Shown: in pieces, positions 39,344 to 47,001 of the stretch
How the letters are laid out: each line of letters starts with the position of its first letter
How positions within the stretch are numbered: position 1 is the first letter of the stretch
DNA from: an uncultured Clostridia bacterium
GTDB taxonomy: Bacteria; Bacillota; Clostridia; Christensenellales; Borkfalkiaceae
DNA: 64,000 nt
Direction of reading: 5' to 3'
NCBI GenBank assembly: GCA_944368775.1
Contig: CALVXB010000001.1
Location: 1-64,000 of the forward strand
Translations under genes and position numbers: made by a program
The notes under the pieces: generated by a model
The model's input: the letters and a program-made list of their open reading frames with translations, nothing else
Database searches by the model: none
What the model was told of the DNA's origin: nothing

Positions 39344-40633
39344 ATGATCGACATCAACCTGCTGCGCCGCGACCCCGAAGCGGTGCGCGAAAATATCCGC
39401 AAAAAGTTCCAAGAGCACAAGCTGCCCCTCGTCGACGAGGTCCTTTCTCTCGACGAACAGCGCCGCGCCCTGCAAAAGGAGGGCGACGAGCGCCGCGCCG
39501 CGCGCAACGCCATCAGCGCCAAGATCGGCAAGCTCATGCGCGAAAAAAATATCGCCGCGGCAGAGGAGGCCAAGGTGGAGGCGGCCGCCAACAACGAGCG
39601 CATCGCCGCCATCGAAAAGGAGGCGGAGGAGATCGCCGCGCAGCTGAAAAAGGACATGATGGCCATCCCCAACATCATCGCGCCCGAAGTTCCCGTCGGC
39701 CGCGACGACTCGGAGAACGTCGAGCGCAAGCGCTTCCTCGAACCGGCCGAAAAGCCGTTTGAAGTGCCGTACCACCTCGACATCCTCGAAAATTTGGGCG
39801 GCATCGACCTCGACAGCGCCCGCCGCACGAGCGGGCAGGGCTTCTACTACCTGATCGGCGACATCGCCCGCCTGCACTCGGCCGTGCTCACCTACGCGCG
39901 CGACTTCATGATCGACAAGGGCTTCACCTACGTCATCCCGCCCTTCATGATCCGCAGCGACGTCGTCTCCGGCGTCATGTCCTTTGAAGAGATGGACGGC
40001 ATGATGTACAAGATCGAAGGGGAGGATCTGTACCTGATCGGCACCAGCGAGCACTCGATGATCGGCCGCTTCATGAATACCGTCCTGCCCGAGGCCGACC
40101 TGCCCCTCACGCTGACCAGCTACTCGCCCTGCTTCCGCAAGGAAAAGGGGGCGCACGGCATCGAGGAGCGCGGCATCTACCGCATCCACCAATTTGAAAA
40201 GCAGGAGATGATCGTCGTCTGCAAGCCGGAGGAGAGCCGCGATTGGTTTGAAAAGTTGTACTCGTACACCGTCGAGCTGTTCGTATCCATGAACATCCCC
40301 GTCCGCACCCTTGAGTGCTGCTCGGGCGACCTCGCTGACCTCAAATACCGCAGCATCGACGTCGAGGCGTGGAGCCCCCGCCAGAAGAAGTACTTTGAAG
40401 TGGGCAGCTGCTCCAACCTCACCGACGCGCAGGCGCGCCGCCTCGGCATCCGCTACAAGACGGAGAAGGGCAACGCCTTCGCGCATACCCTTAACAACAC
40501 CGTCGTCGCGCCGCCGCGCATGCTCATCGCCCTGCTCGAAAACCACCTCAACGCCGACGGCAGCGTCACCATCCCCGAAGTGCTGCGCAAGTACATGGGC
40601 GGCAAAGAGGCAATCCTCCCTAAACGCAAGTAA
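39344..40633 (+). CDS. serS: Seryl-tRNA synthetase
   Basis: 429 residues. An N-terminal antiparallel coiled coil (about 30-100, with EQRRALQKEGDERRAAR) contacts the tRNA variable arm. The class II core has motif 2 (SPCFRKEKGAHG, then GIYRIHQFEKQE) and motif 3 near the C-terminus (NNTVVAPPRMLIALLENH). The start at 39344 gives MIDINLLRRDPE, the family's usual beginning, after GGAGG. Charges tRNA-Ser and tRNA-Sec. Confidence 0.97.
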   Translation: MIDINLLRRDPEAVRENIRKKFQEHKLPLVDEVLSLDEQRRALQKEGDERRAARNAISAKIGKLMREKNIAAAEEAKVEAAANNERIAAIEKEAEEIAAQLKKDMMAIPNIIAPEVPVGRDDSENVERKRFLEPAEKPFEVPYHLDILENLGGIDLDSARRTSGQGFYYLIGDIARLHSAVLTYARDFMIDKGFTYVIPPFMIRSDVVSGVMSFEEMDGMMYKIEGEDLYLIGTSEHSMIGRFMNTVLPEADLPLTLTSYSPCFRKEKGAHGIEERGIYRIHQFEKQEMIVVCKPEESRDWFEKLYSYTVELFVSMNIPVRTLECCSGDLADLKYRSIDVEAWSPRQKKYFEVGSCSNLTDAQARRLGIRYKTEKGNAFAHTLNNTVVAPPRMLIALLENHLNADGSVTIPEVLRKYMGGKEAILPKRK

Positions 40634-40654
40634 GCCTCGATCGGCAAAAAATAT

Positions 40655-40682
40655 GATCGCCCCGCCGTTTGGCGGGGCGATC
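40655..40682. terminator. Hairpin after serS
   Basis: GATCGCCCCGCC, GTTT loop, GGCGGGGCGATC. Perfect stem, but only a weak T-rich tail (TTGCGTATTTT). Confidence 0.65.
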
Positions 40683-40697
40683 TTGCGTATTTTCGCG

Positions 40698-40733
40698 TTT
40701 TGCATAGTACTATGCGTGACATAATACGCAAAA
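40698..40733. repeat. Dispersed CATAGTAC hairpin repeat
   Basis: TTTTGCATAGTACTATG then CGTGACATAATACGCAAA. The loop is inverted relative to the copies at 47831 and 50935. It lies between two convergent genes, so it cannot act as a promoter for either. Confidence 0.85.
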
Positions 40734-40737
40734 AACG

Positions 40738-40971
40738 CTACTTTTCGTCGTGCGGTTCGGGTTCGTACGGCTCCTCGTGCAGCTCGCCGTGCGGCGCTTT
40801 GAAGTGCCCGCCTTGGGGCGCGCTCTCTTCCTTTGCGCCGCCGCCCGTCTGCGGCGCGCGCAGGCGCAGGTAGAGCAGGACGCCGCCGAGGGCGAGCATC
40901 GCCGCTGCGAGCAGCACGAGCGCCCAAAAAAAGAGGGGATAATCAAAAAAATATTGTACGATCTTGTCCAT
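40738..40971 (-). CDS. Small single-pass membrane protein
   Basis: 77 residues from the ATG at 40971, with GGAG upstream. One membrane helix (about 11-38, FFWALVLLAAAMLALGG) and a hydrophilic C-terminal tail rich in Glu, Pro and His. Not recognised. Convergent with serS. Confidence 0.6.
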   Translation of the reverse strand: MDKIVQYFFDYPLFFWALVLLAAAMLALGGVLLYLRLRAPQTGGGAKEESAPQGGHFKAPHGELHEEPYEPEPHDEK

Positions 40972-41116
40972 ATCGTTCTCCGTGCCGCCGCACACCGCCG
41001 CATCCGCGCCGCGGGCGCAGGGGCGGCCAGCGGGCCGCCGCGTTTTTTTTCTATCCTAATATAAATCGCGCGGAAAGTCAAGCGCATGCACCGATTTTTT
41101 GTGCTTCCGCGAACGA

Positions 41117-41146
41117 TTGACAAAACCGCCCGCGGTGCGGTACAAT
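41117..41146 (+). promoter_or_regulatory. Promoter of the two flavoprotein genes
   Basis: TTGACA (41117-41122), 18 bp, TACAAT (41141-41146). Confidence 0.8.
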
Positions 41147-41175
41147 GTTCGTACCGAAATTTCCGGGAGGGTACT

Positions 41176-42420
41176 ATGCGAGAGTATGCGGCGATCATCG
41201 TCGGCGGGGGTGCATCCGGCCTGTTCTGCGCGCTGCGCCTGGCGGAGGCGGGCGTGACCGACGTCCTGCTGCTCGAGCGCAACGACCGCCTCGGCCGCAA
41301 GCTGTCCGCGACGGGCAACGGCCAGGGCAACGTCACCAACGCGCACATGGGCGCGGAACACTACTTCACCGACGCGCCGGACGCCGTCGTGTCCGTGCTC
41401 GACCGCTTCGGCAAGGACGACTTGCTGCGCGAACTGACTTCGCTGGGCGGGTTGTTCGAGGCGGACGAGGTCGGCCGCGTCTACCCGACCTCCCGTCAGG
41501 CCGCCTCCGTCACCGACCTGCTGCGCTTCGCCCTCGAAGGGCGGGTCGAGGTGCGCCTCGGTGCGCGCGTCCGTTCGGCGCGCCGCAGCGGCGGCAAGTT
41601 CTTCGTTCAAACGGAAGGGGAAGAGTTCTGCGCGCGCAGCCTCGCGCTCGCCTGCGGCGGCAGGGCCGCGCCCCACTTCGGCACGGCGGGCGACGGCTAC
41701 GCCCTCGCCCGCGCCTTCGGCCACACCGTCACCCCGCTGCGCCCCTCGCTCGTGCAGCTCAAGACGGAGCAGGCGCGCATCCGCGGCCTGAAAGGGGTGC
41801 GCGCCGACTGCGCCGTGCGCATCGTCGGCTCGCCCGTCTGTATGCGCGGCGACCTGCTCTTTACAGACTACGGCGTCAGCGGCGACGCGATCTTCCGCAT
41901 CTCCGCCTTCTGCGGTGAGGGTGACGTGCTCTCCGTCGACTTTTTGCCCGGCCGCGCCGCGGGCGAAGTCGAGCGCCTCCTGCGCGCCAAGGCGGCGCGC
42001 TATCCCGCCATGCGCAAAGAGGACCTGCTGCGCGGCGTCGTCAACAGTTCGGTCGGAAAATGTCTGACAAAGTACTCTGCGAACGCCGATTTTTCTCAAT
42101 TTCAGGCGCAAAATACAGCCGAAAGGGGAAAAATTCGCAAAAATATGGACGACCTCGCCCGCCTCGCGCATAGCGTCAAAGACTTCCGCCTGCCCGTCGT
42201 CGGCACTCTCGGCTTCGACTATGCGCAGGTCACCAAGGGCGGCGTGCCCCTCGCCGAAGTGGATGAGGGTCTGATGAGCTTGCGCGCGGACGGGCTGTAC
42301 CTGCTCGGCGAGCTTTTGAACGTTGACGGCGAGTGCGGCGGCTACAACCTGCAGTGGGCGTTCTCCTGCGGGGCTGTGGCGGCGGACGCGATCGCGGGGA
42401 GGGAATATGCGCATCGATGA
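41176..42420 (+). CDS. HI0933/BaiN-type flavoprotein
   Basis: 414 residues. FAD-binding IIVGGGASGLFCALRLAEAG at the start, then RLGRKLSATGNGQGNVTN, the hallmark of the HI0933/YhiN family, and a C-terminal GELLNVDGECGGYNLQWAFSCG motif that closes the FAD site. The family includes BaiN, implicated in bile-acid reduction, but most members have no known substrate. GGGAGG precedes the start. Its end overlaps the next gene by 14 bp. Confidence 0.88.
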   Translation: MREYAAIIVGGGASGLFCALRLAEAGVTDVLLLERNDRLGRKLSATGNGQGNVTNAHMGAEHYFTDAPDAVVSVLDRFGKDDLLRELTSLGGLFEADEVGRVYPTSRQAASVTDLLRFALEGRVEVRLGARVRSARRSGGKFFVQTEGEEFCARSLALACGGRAAPHFGTAGDGYALARAFGHTVTPLRPSLVQLKTEQARIRGLKGVRADCAVRIVGSPVCMRGDLLFTDYGVSGDAIFRISAFCGEGDVLSVDFLPGRAAGEVERLLRAKAARYPAMRKEDLLRGVVNSSVGKCLTKYSANADFSQFQAQNTAERGKIRKNMDDLARLAHSVKDFRLPVVGTLGFDYAQVTKGGVPLAEVDEGLMSLRADGLYLLGELLNVDGECGGYNLQWAFSCGAVAADAIAGREYAHR

Positions 42421-43987
42421 CTTGCGGCTTTCGCCCGGCGAAAGCGAAGACAAACTGCTCGCCCTCGCGGCCAAAAAGCTGCGCGGCTGCAAGCACATCC
42501 GCATCCTCAAAAAGTCGCTGGACGCGCGCGACAAGTCTAATATCCGCTGGTTATACAGCGTGGAGGCGGACCGCAAGCCCATCCCGCAGCTCGCCCGCAC
42601 CTATCCCGCAGTCACCCGCACCCCCGCGCGCGTCGTCATTGCGGGCAGCGGCCCCGCGGGGCTGTTCTGCGCCGTCCGCCTGCTTCGTTCCGGCATCCGC
42701 CCCCTCGTCGTCGAGCGGGGCGGCACGGTCGAGGAGCGCGCCGCGCAAAACGAGCGCTTCTTCCGCGAACATATCCTCGACGAGGACTGCAACGTGCAGT
42801 TCGGGGAAGGGGGCGCGGGAACTTTTTCCGACGGCAAGCTCAACACCCAGACGCGCGACGCGCGCAACCGCGAGGTGCTCGACACCTTCGTCGAGTTCGG
42901 CGCCCCGCCCGAAGTCGCCTATCTGAACAAGCCGCACGTCGGCAGCGACCGCCTGCGCGTCGTGGTATGCGCCATGCGCCGCTATATCCTTGAAAACGGC
43001 GGAGAGGTGCGCTTCCATTGCCGCCTCGAAGACGTCGACGTGCGCGGCGGCGACCTGCGCGCCGTCACGTTGCGCGACGTGCGCACCGGGCAGACGGAGC
43101 GCGTTGAGGCGAGCGAGCTCGTCCTCGCCGTCGGCCACTCCGCGCGCGACACCTTCCAGATGCTGCACGAGCGCGGCTTTGCCATGCAGGCGCGCGAATT
43201 TGCCGTCGGCGTGCGCATCGAGCATTTGCAGGCGAATATCGACGCCGCCCAATACGGCGCGGCGAACGCCGCTTCCCGCGCCGGAGATATCAAAACCCGC
43301 CTGCCCGCCGCTGACTATAAATTGGTCAGCCACGCGGGCGAGCGCACGGCGTTCACCTTCTGTATGTGCCCGGGCGGCTTCGTCATGCCCGCGGCGAGCG
43401 AGGCGGGCGGCGTGGTCACCAACGGCATGAGCAACTACGCGCGCGACGCCGCCAACGCCAACAGCGCGCTGCTCGCGCAGGTGCGCCTTTCCGACTTCGA
43501 CCGCGGCGACCCTCTCGACGGCGTCGCCTTCCAGCGCGCGCTCGAGCGCGCCGCCTTCCGCGCGGGAGGGGAGAGCTATGCCGCGCCCGTGCAGCGCGCT
43601 GAGGACTTTTTGCGCGGCCGCGCGAGCACTCGCTTCGGCGAGGTGCTGCCCTCCTACGCGGCGGGCGTTGCGCCGTCCGATCTGGGCGCGATCCTCCCGC
43701 CGTATATCGCCGATTCGCTGCGCGCCGCCATCACGGATATGGACCGCCGCCTGCGCGGCTTCGCTTCGCCGGACGCCCTTTTGACGGGCGTCGAGACTCG
43801 CTTTTCTTCCCCCGTCCGCATCCTGCGCGGCGCAACGCTCGAAAGCGTCACCGCGCGCGGCGTCTACCCCTGCGGCGAGGGCTGCGGCTACTCGGGCGGC
43901 ATCACCAGCTCCGCCGCCGACGGCATCCGCGTCGCCGAGGCCATCTGCGCAAAATACACCGACCGATCCGCCGTTCATATCGAATAG
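42407..43987 (+). CDS. FAD-dependent oxidoreductase (COG2509 type)
   Basis: 526 residues. A 90-residue N-terminal domain precedes the FAD site (VVIAGSGPAGLFCAVRLLRSG), followed by FGEGGAGTFSDGKLNT, typical of COG2509 uncharacterised dehydrogenases, and a C-terminal PCGEGCGYSGGITSSAADG. Many Clostridia carry it as a single gene. Overlap with the preceding flavoprotein gene points to one transcript and linked functions, perhaps successive reductions of the same substrate class (inference). Confidence 0.85.
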   Translation: MRIDDLRLSPGESEDKLLALAAKKLRGCKHIRILKKSLDARDKSNIRWLYSVEADRKPIPQLARTYPAVTRTPARVVIAGSGPAGLFCAVRLLRSGIRPLVVERGGTVEERAAQNERFFREHILDEDCNVQFGEGGAGTFSDGKLNTQTRDARNREVLDTFVEFGAPPEVAYLNKPHVGSDRLRVVVCAMRRYILENGGEVRFHCRLEDVDVRGGDLRAVTLRDVRTGQTERVEASELVLAVGHSARDTFQMLHERGFAMQAREFAVGVRIEHLQANIDAAQYGAANAASRAGDIKTRLPAADYKLVSHAGERTAFTFCMCPGGFVMPAASEAGGVVTNGMSNYARDAANANSALLAQVRLSDFDRGDPLDGVAFQRALERAAFRAGGESYAAPVQRAEDFLRGRASTRFGEVLPSYAAGVAPSDLGAILPPYIADSLRAAITDMDRRLRGFASPDALLTGVETRFSSPVRILRGATLESVTARGVYPCGEGCGYSGGITSSAADGIRVAEAICAKYTDRSAVHIE

Positions 43988-44421
43988 TTGGGTGAAGAAG
44001 TGTTCCCTTTGCCCCGCTCCGCTTCCATCGCCCGCCGACGGGCGGGCGTTTGTGTGCGTTCGTGCGCGCAGTTTTCAGGGGAGCGCCATTCTTTTTTCAT
44101 GAAACAATCATAATGGGGGAGTATAATAAGGGCACAAAATCAAACAAGGCCTACACAAAACTTTTTTCATATTCTCTCACTATAATAGGTCGGTCCGTTT
44201 CGCGGGCCGGCCTATTATGGTGTTTTGAAAGGGTTTGCGCCCGCCTTTGCCTGCTTGGTTTGCGCCCGCCTTTGCCGCCACGTGTCGCCTTTGCCGAGCG
44301 CGGGGATTTGCGCAGTGCGCGCCGAAATGAGCGCGGCGTTCCGCGCCTTTGCCCCGCGTTCGTCGACGATTTGCCCTCTTTCCGCGCAGTAAAATTTTTG
44401 GAAAGATTTTGTTTTATCCCC
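43988..44421. other. Intergenic stretch with an isolated hairpin
   Basis: No gene is supported. A TATAAT at 44122-44127 without a good -35 precedes a strong hairpin with arms ATAATAGGTCGGTCC and GGGCCGGCCTATTAT at about 44180-44219 and a TTTC loop. This could be a small RNA or an isolated terminator. From 44224 to 44400 the sequence has imperfect GCGCCCGCCTTTGCC repeats. Confidence 0.5.
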
Positions 44422-44450
44422 TTGACAAAACGCTCTTATTGAGATATAAT
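44422..44450 (+). promoter_or_regulatory. Promoter of the QueD-like gene
   Basis: TTGACA (44422-44427), 17 bp, TATAAT (44445-44450). The leader (about 60 nt) contains a GCGGCTGCCGC stem and an A-rich stretch. It does not match the preQ1 aptamer well enough to call. Confidence 0.85.
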
Positions 44451-44517
44451 CTCATTAAGAAACGCGGCTGCCGCAACAAAAAATCTAAAACGGGGGCCGC
44501 GCGCACGGAGGTTATTT

Positions 44518-45087
44518 ATGAGGAGCATCACCAAACTCGAGCTGCAATACGCGCATCGGTTTTACGGATTCAAAGGGGAGGCGCAGTACCTGCACGGCCA
44601 CACCGGCGTGCTGACCATCGAGGTGGAGGACACCGTCAACGAGGGCGTCAACATGGTCTTTCCCTGCAACGAGATCCAGAAGACGGCGTGGAGCGTGCTG
44701 AAAAACTTCGATCATGCCCTGATCTTGCGCGAAGACGACCCGCTGCTGCCCGCCATCCTCGGCGTGTACGAAAGGCAAGGCATCAAAGACGGCTCCCCGC
44801 AGAACACGATGAAGGGGGAGGCGTTCAAGACGGAGCTCGCCGCCGCCTATCCAGACTGCCGCCTCGTCGTCACCAAGGAGACGATGACTGTCGAGGGGAT
44901 GATCAAGATCGTCTATGACCTGCTCAAAGACAAGCTCAACATCGCCAAGCTCACCTTTACCAGCGGCGTCAACGCGGCGTCGCAGGAGTATGTCACCAAA
45001 AACAAGATCGACCGCTGCCCGCTGTGCGGCATCGCGCTGGATGCAAACGGCGTCTGCCCCAAGTGCGGCTACAAAAAGAGGGCGTAA
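44518..45087 (+). CDS. QueD/PTPS-like protein with C-terminal zinc ribbon
   Basis: 189 residues. The 6-pyruvoyl-tetrahydropterin synthase fold is indicated by the zinc histidines (YAHRF, then YLHGHTG), the FDHALIL motif and a later MTVEGM glutamate. The catalytic cysteine usually found in CxxLHGH is replaced (AQYLHGH), so normal QueD or PTPS chemistry is doubtful. An extra C-terminal CPLCG...CPKCG zinc ribbon (about 165-185) is unusual for the family. GGAGG precedes the start. No queC, queE or queF is adjacent. It could be an RNA- or nucleotide-binding relative. Confidence 0.75.
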   Translation: MRSITKLELQYAHRFYGFKGEAQYLHGHTGVLTIEVEDTVNEGVNMVFPCNEIQKTAWSVLKNFDHALILREDDPLLPAILGVYERQGIKDGSPQNTMKGEAFKTELAAAYPDCRLVVTKETMTVEGMIKIVYDLLKDKLNIAKLTFTSGVNAASQEYVTKNKIDRCPLCGIALDANGVCPKCGYKKRA

Positions 45088-45208
45088 ACAATTTGCCTGC
45101 AACAAAAGAGGCGCACGGAGTTCCGTGCGCCTTTCATATTGTGTGGGGGTATGGCGGCGGGGCGGGGTCGCTGCGCCCGCCCGCTGCGCGCGCCTTCATG
45201 AATAAAAA

Positions 45209-45235
45209 AGAAGACAGGCAAGATACCTGTCTTCT
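45209..45235 (-). terminator. Terminator of tRNA-Glu
   Basis: On the minus strand AGAAGACAGG and CCTGTCTTCT arms, then TTTTTTATT. Confidence 0.9.
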
Positions 45236-45240
45236 CTGTT

Positions 45241-45315
45241 TGGTAGCCCCATGGGGAATCGAACCCCAGTTTTCGCCGTGAGAGGGCGACGTCTTAACCG
45301 CTTGACCATGAGGCC
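45241..45315 (-). tRNA. tRNA-Glu (CTC)
   Basis: Minus-strand cloverleaf with acceptor GGCCTCA/TGGGGCT, anticodon loop CTCTCAC (anticodon CTC), T-arm GGGGTTCGATTCCCC, discriminator A and encoded CCA (45241-45243). Single gene with an ordinary terminator and none of the 3'-end repeats seen at tRNA-Tyr and tRNA-Val. Confidence 0.93.
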
Positions 45316-45335
45316 ATAACCAAAATCGCCTTGCT

Positions 45336-45364
45336 ATTATAACATATATGGGCGGCTTTGGCAA
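45336..45364 (-). promoter_or_regulatory. Promoter of tRNA-Glu
   Basis: On the minus strand TTGCCA (45359-45364), 17 bp, TATAAT (45336-45341). Confidence 0.85.
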
Positions 45365-45401
45365 GCCGTTTGCCGCACTTTTTTGAAAAAATTTTTAAAA
45401 A

Positions 45402-45625
45402 ATAAAAAAGATCCGCCTGTGCCGCAGAACGAAAAAGTGTTAACCCGCTCTCGCAGGTGGGTGCGCCGCCGTACCGCATCAGACTTTCCGTTGCCATAAC
45501 AGACCTTGCCTATCGGCACGGACGATTTGCAGAGCGCTCCCGAAAATATACTGTGGATTAAGATAATTCGAACTCCGAACACCGCAGACCTTACTATGCA
45601 GTTGTATGCCGCAGGGGCATTTTCT
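45402..45625 (-). ncRNA. Structured small RNA, 6S-like candidate
   Basis: About 220 nt between a strong promoter and a T-rich end (CTTTTTTATT at 45402-45411), with no plausible gene on either strand. The two ends can pair (GCCCCTGCGGCA near the 5' end with TGCGGCACAGGCGG at the 3' end), and a central hairpin TGCCGATAGGCA sits in a long imperfect stem. Size, a closing stem and an isolated strong promoter fit 6S RNA. The 3' part, CTGCGGCACAGG, recalls the closing strand of E. coli 6S RNA. No SRP, RNase P or tmRNA signatures are present. Assignment to 6S is tentative. Confidence 0.55.
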
Positions 45626-45631
45626 ATTCTT

Positions 45632-45660
45632 ATTATACTCAAAACGCGTGCGCTGTGCAA
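45632..45660 (-). promoter_or_regulatory. Promoter of the 6S-like RNA
   Basis: On the minus strand TTGCAC (45655-45660), 17 bp, TATAAT (45632-45637). Confidence 0.85.
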
Positions 45661-45870
45661 GCGTATTGCAGGGTGTTTTTTATGAAATATTCTCCGCCCT
45701 TAACAAAAAGCGGAAGGGTGCGCGCGATAAAGGGGCGGAAGAGGTGCCGCGCGGCCCGCTTTCTGCGCCGCGGCGCGGAAGCCGCGCCGCAAGGCAGGAG
45801 GGGCCGCAATGCAGGGTACAAAGCCGCGCCGCAAAACGGGGCAGAAGGCGCGCCGCAAGGCTTGCGGGCG

Positions 45871-46731
45871 TCAGCCCTCTTTGACGGCTGTATCCAGCGC
45901 CTGCAGGTAGCCGAGCATCTGGCTCTCCGAGTTGAGGCCGTAGCGGGGCTCCGTCTTGTCGATCGCCGTCTGCTTGATCGAATTTTTTGTAAACTCCGCC
46001 GCGATGGCGACGGCGCGGTCGGTATGCACCCCGCGCGCGAGGCAGCCGACCAGCGCGCTCGCGTACACGTCGCCCGCGCCGTGGAAGGCGCCCTCGACCT
46101 TCTCCGTCGTATAGCTGCGCGTGCCGCCGTCATCGCCCGTGTAGAACACGGCGGTGCCGCGCGCGCTCTTCCCGTCCTTCGTATATGTCACGTCGCAGCC
46201 GGTGATGGAGGGGCGAGGGCACAGCGCCTTGAGCTTGGTCAAGACGGCCTCGTAATCGCCCTCGCGCACGGCGGCAAAGTCGGTGCCCGTCAAAAAGCAG
46301 GCCTCCGTCAGGTTGGGCACGATGACGTCCGCCTCGCGGCACAGCCCCTTCATTTCCTCGACGAACTTCGCGTCGAAGTGTGCGTAGAGGATGCCGTTGT
46401 CGCCCATCACGGGGTCGACGACCATCAGTCCGCCCTCTTTGAGCAGGTCGCGCTTGGCAGTCTTGACCATCTCGATCTGGTCGATGCTGCCGAGGTAGCC
46501 GCTGATGATGATGTCGTACTGCAGGCCGAGGCTCTTCCAATGCGCGATCATGGCGGGGATATCCTCGCTCAAGTCGCGGAAGGTGTAGCCCTTAAAGCCG
46601 CCCGTGTGGGTGGAGAGGATGGCGGTGGGCAAGATGTCGCAGGTCACGCCCGAGGCCGAAATGATGGGCAGGGCGACGGTCAGCGAGCATTTGCCGACGC
46701 AGGAAATATCGTTGATGGCGAGAACGCGCAT
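45871..46731 (-). CDS. Pyridoxal/pyridoxamine kinase
   Basis: 286 residues from the ATG at 46731, which follows AGGAGCG; the frame continues upstream across the promoter and is not coding there. Ribokinase-like fold: NDISCVGKCSLTVALPI at the N-terminus, STHTGGF, DPVMGDNG, and the anion-hole motif HGAGDVYASALVG near residue 220. It phosphorylates B6 vitamers to pyridoxal phosphate, and some members also act on hydroxymethylpyrimidine. Single gene. Confidence 0.9.
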   Translation of the reverse strand: MRVLAINDISCVGKCSLTVALPIISASGVTCDILPTAILSTHTGGFKGYTFRDLSEDIPAMIAHWKSLGLQYDIIISGYLGSIDQIEMVKTAKRDLLKEGGLMVVDPVMGDNGILYAHFDAKFVEEMKGLCREADVIVPNLTEACFLTGTDFAAVREGDYEAVLTKLKALCPRPSITGCDVTYTKDGKSARGTAVFYTGDDGGTRSYTTEKVEGAFHGAGDVYASALVGCLARGVHTDRAVAIAAEFTKNSIKQTAIDKTEPRYGLNSESQMLGYLQALDTAVKEG

Positions 46732-46761
46732 AATAAACGCTCCTTTTTGATTGATTGTTTC

Positions 46762-46790
46762 ATTATAGAGCGGGGCGGGGCGGCTGTCAA
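46762..46790 (-). promoter_or_regulatory. Promoter of the pyridoxal kinase gene
   Basis: On the minus strand TTGACA (46785-46790), 17 bp, TATAAT (46762-46767). Confidence 0.88.
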
Positions 46791-46964
46791 GCGTTCGCTG
46801 CGCGCTGCGCGTGAAATTTTTTGCCGTCGGCGGGGGCACGGGGGTGCGCCGCGCGGACTACTCGCCGCGCGGCGGGGCGGGCTCTTATCTGCGGCGGCGC
46901 GAGTGGCGGCGGTGCGAAATGGGCGGCGCGCTGCGATTTTATGGAGAGAATTTTTTGCGCCCAC

Positions 46965-46993
46965 TTTACAACCTCCCGCGTTTATGGTACAAT
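46965..46993 (+). promoter_or_regulatory. Promoter of the SDR gene, nearly leaderless
   Basis: TTTACA (46965-46970), 17 bp, TACAAT (46988-46993). The ATG begins nine bases after the -10, so transcription would start at or next to the start codon. Confidence 0.7.
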
Positions 46994-47001
46994 AACAGTG
47001 T

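Noticed and set aside
44451..44517. preQ1 riboswitch before the QueD-like gene
   Set aside because: There is an A-rich stretch and a small stem, but the conserved loop and pseudoknot pattern is not met.
45402..45625. SRP RNA, RNase P RNA or tmRNA
   Set aside because: No GGAAGG-type SRP loop, no RNase P core motifs and no tRNA-like ends; size fits none of the last two.
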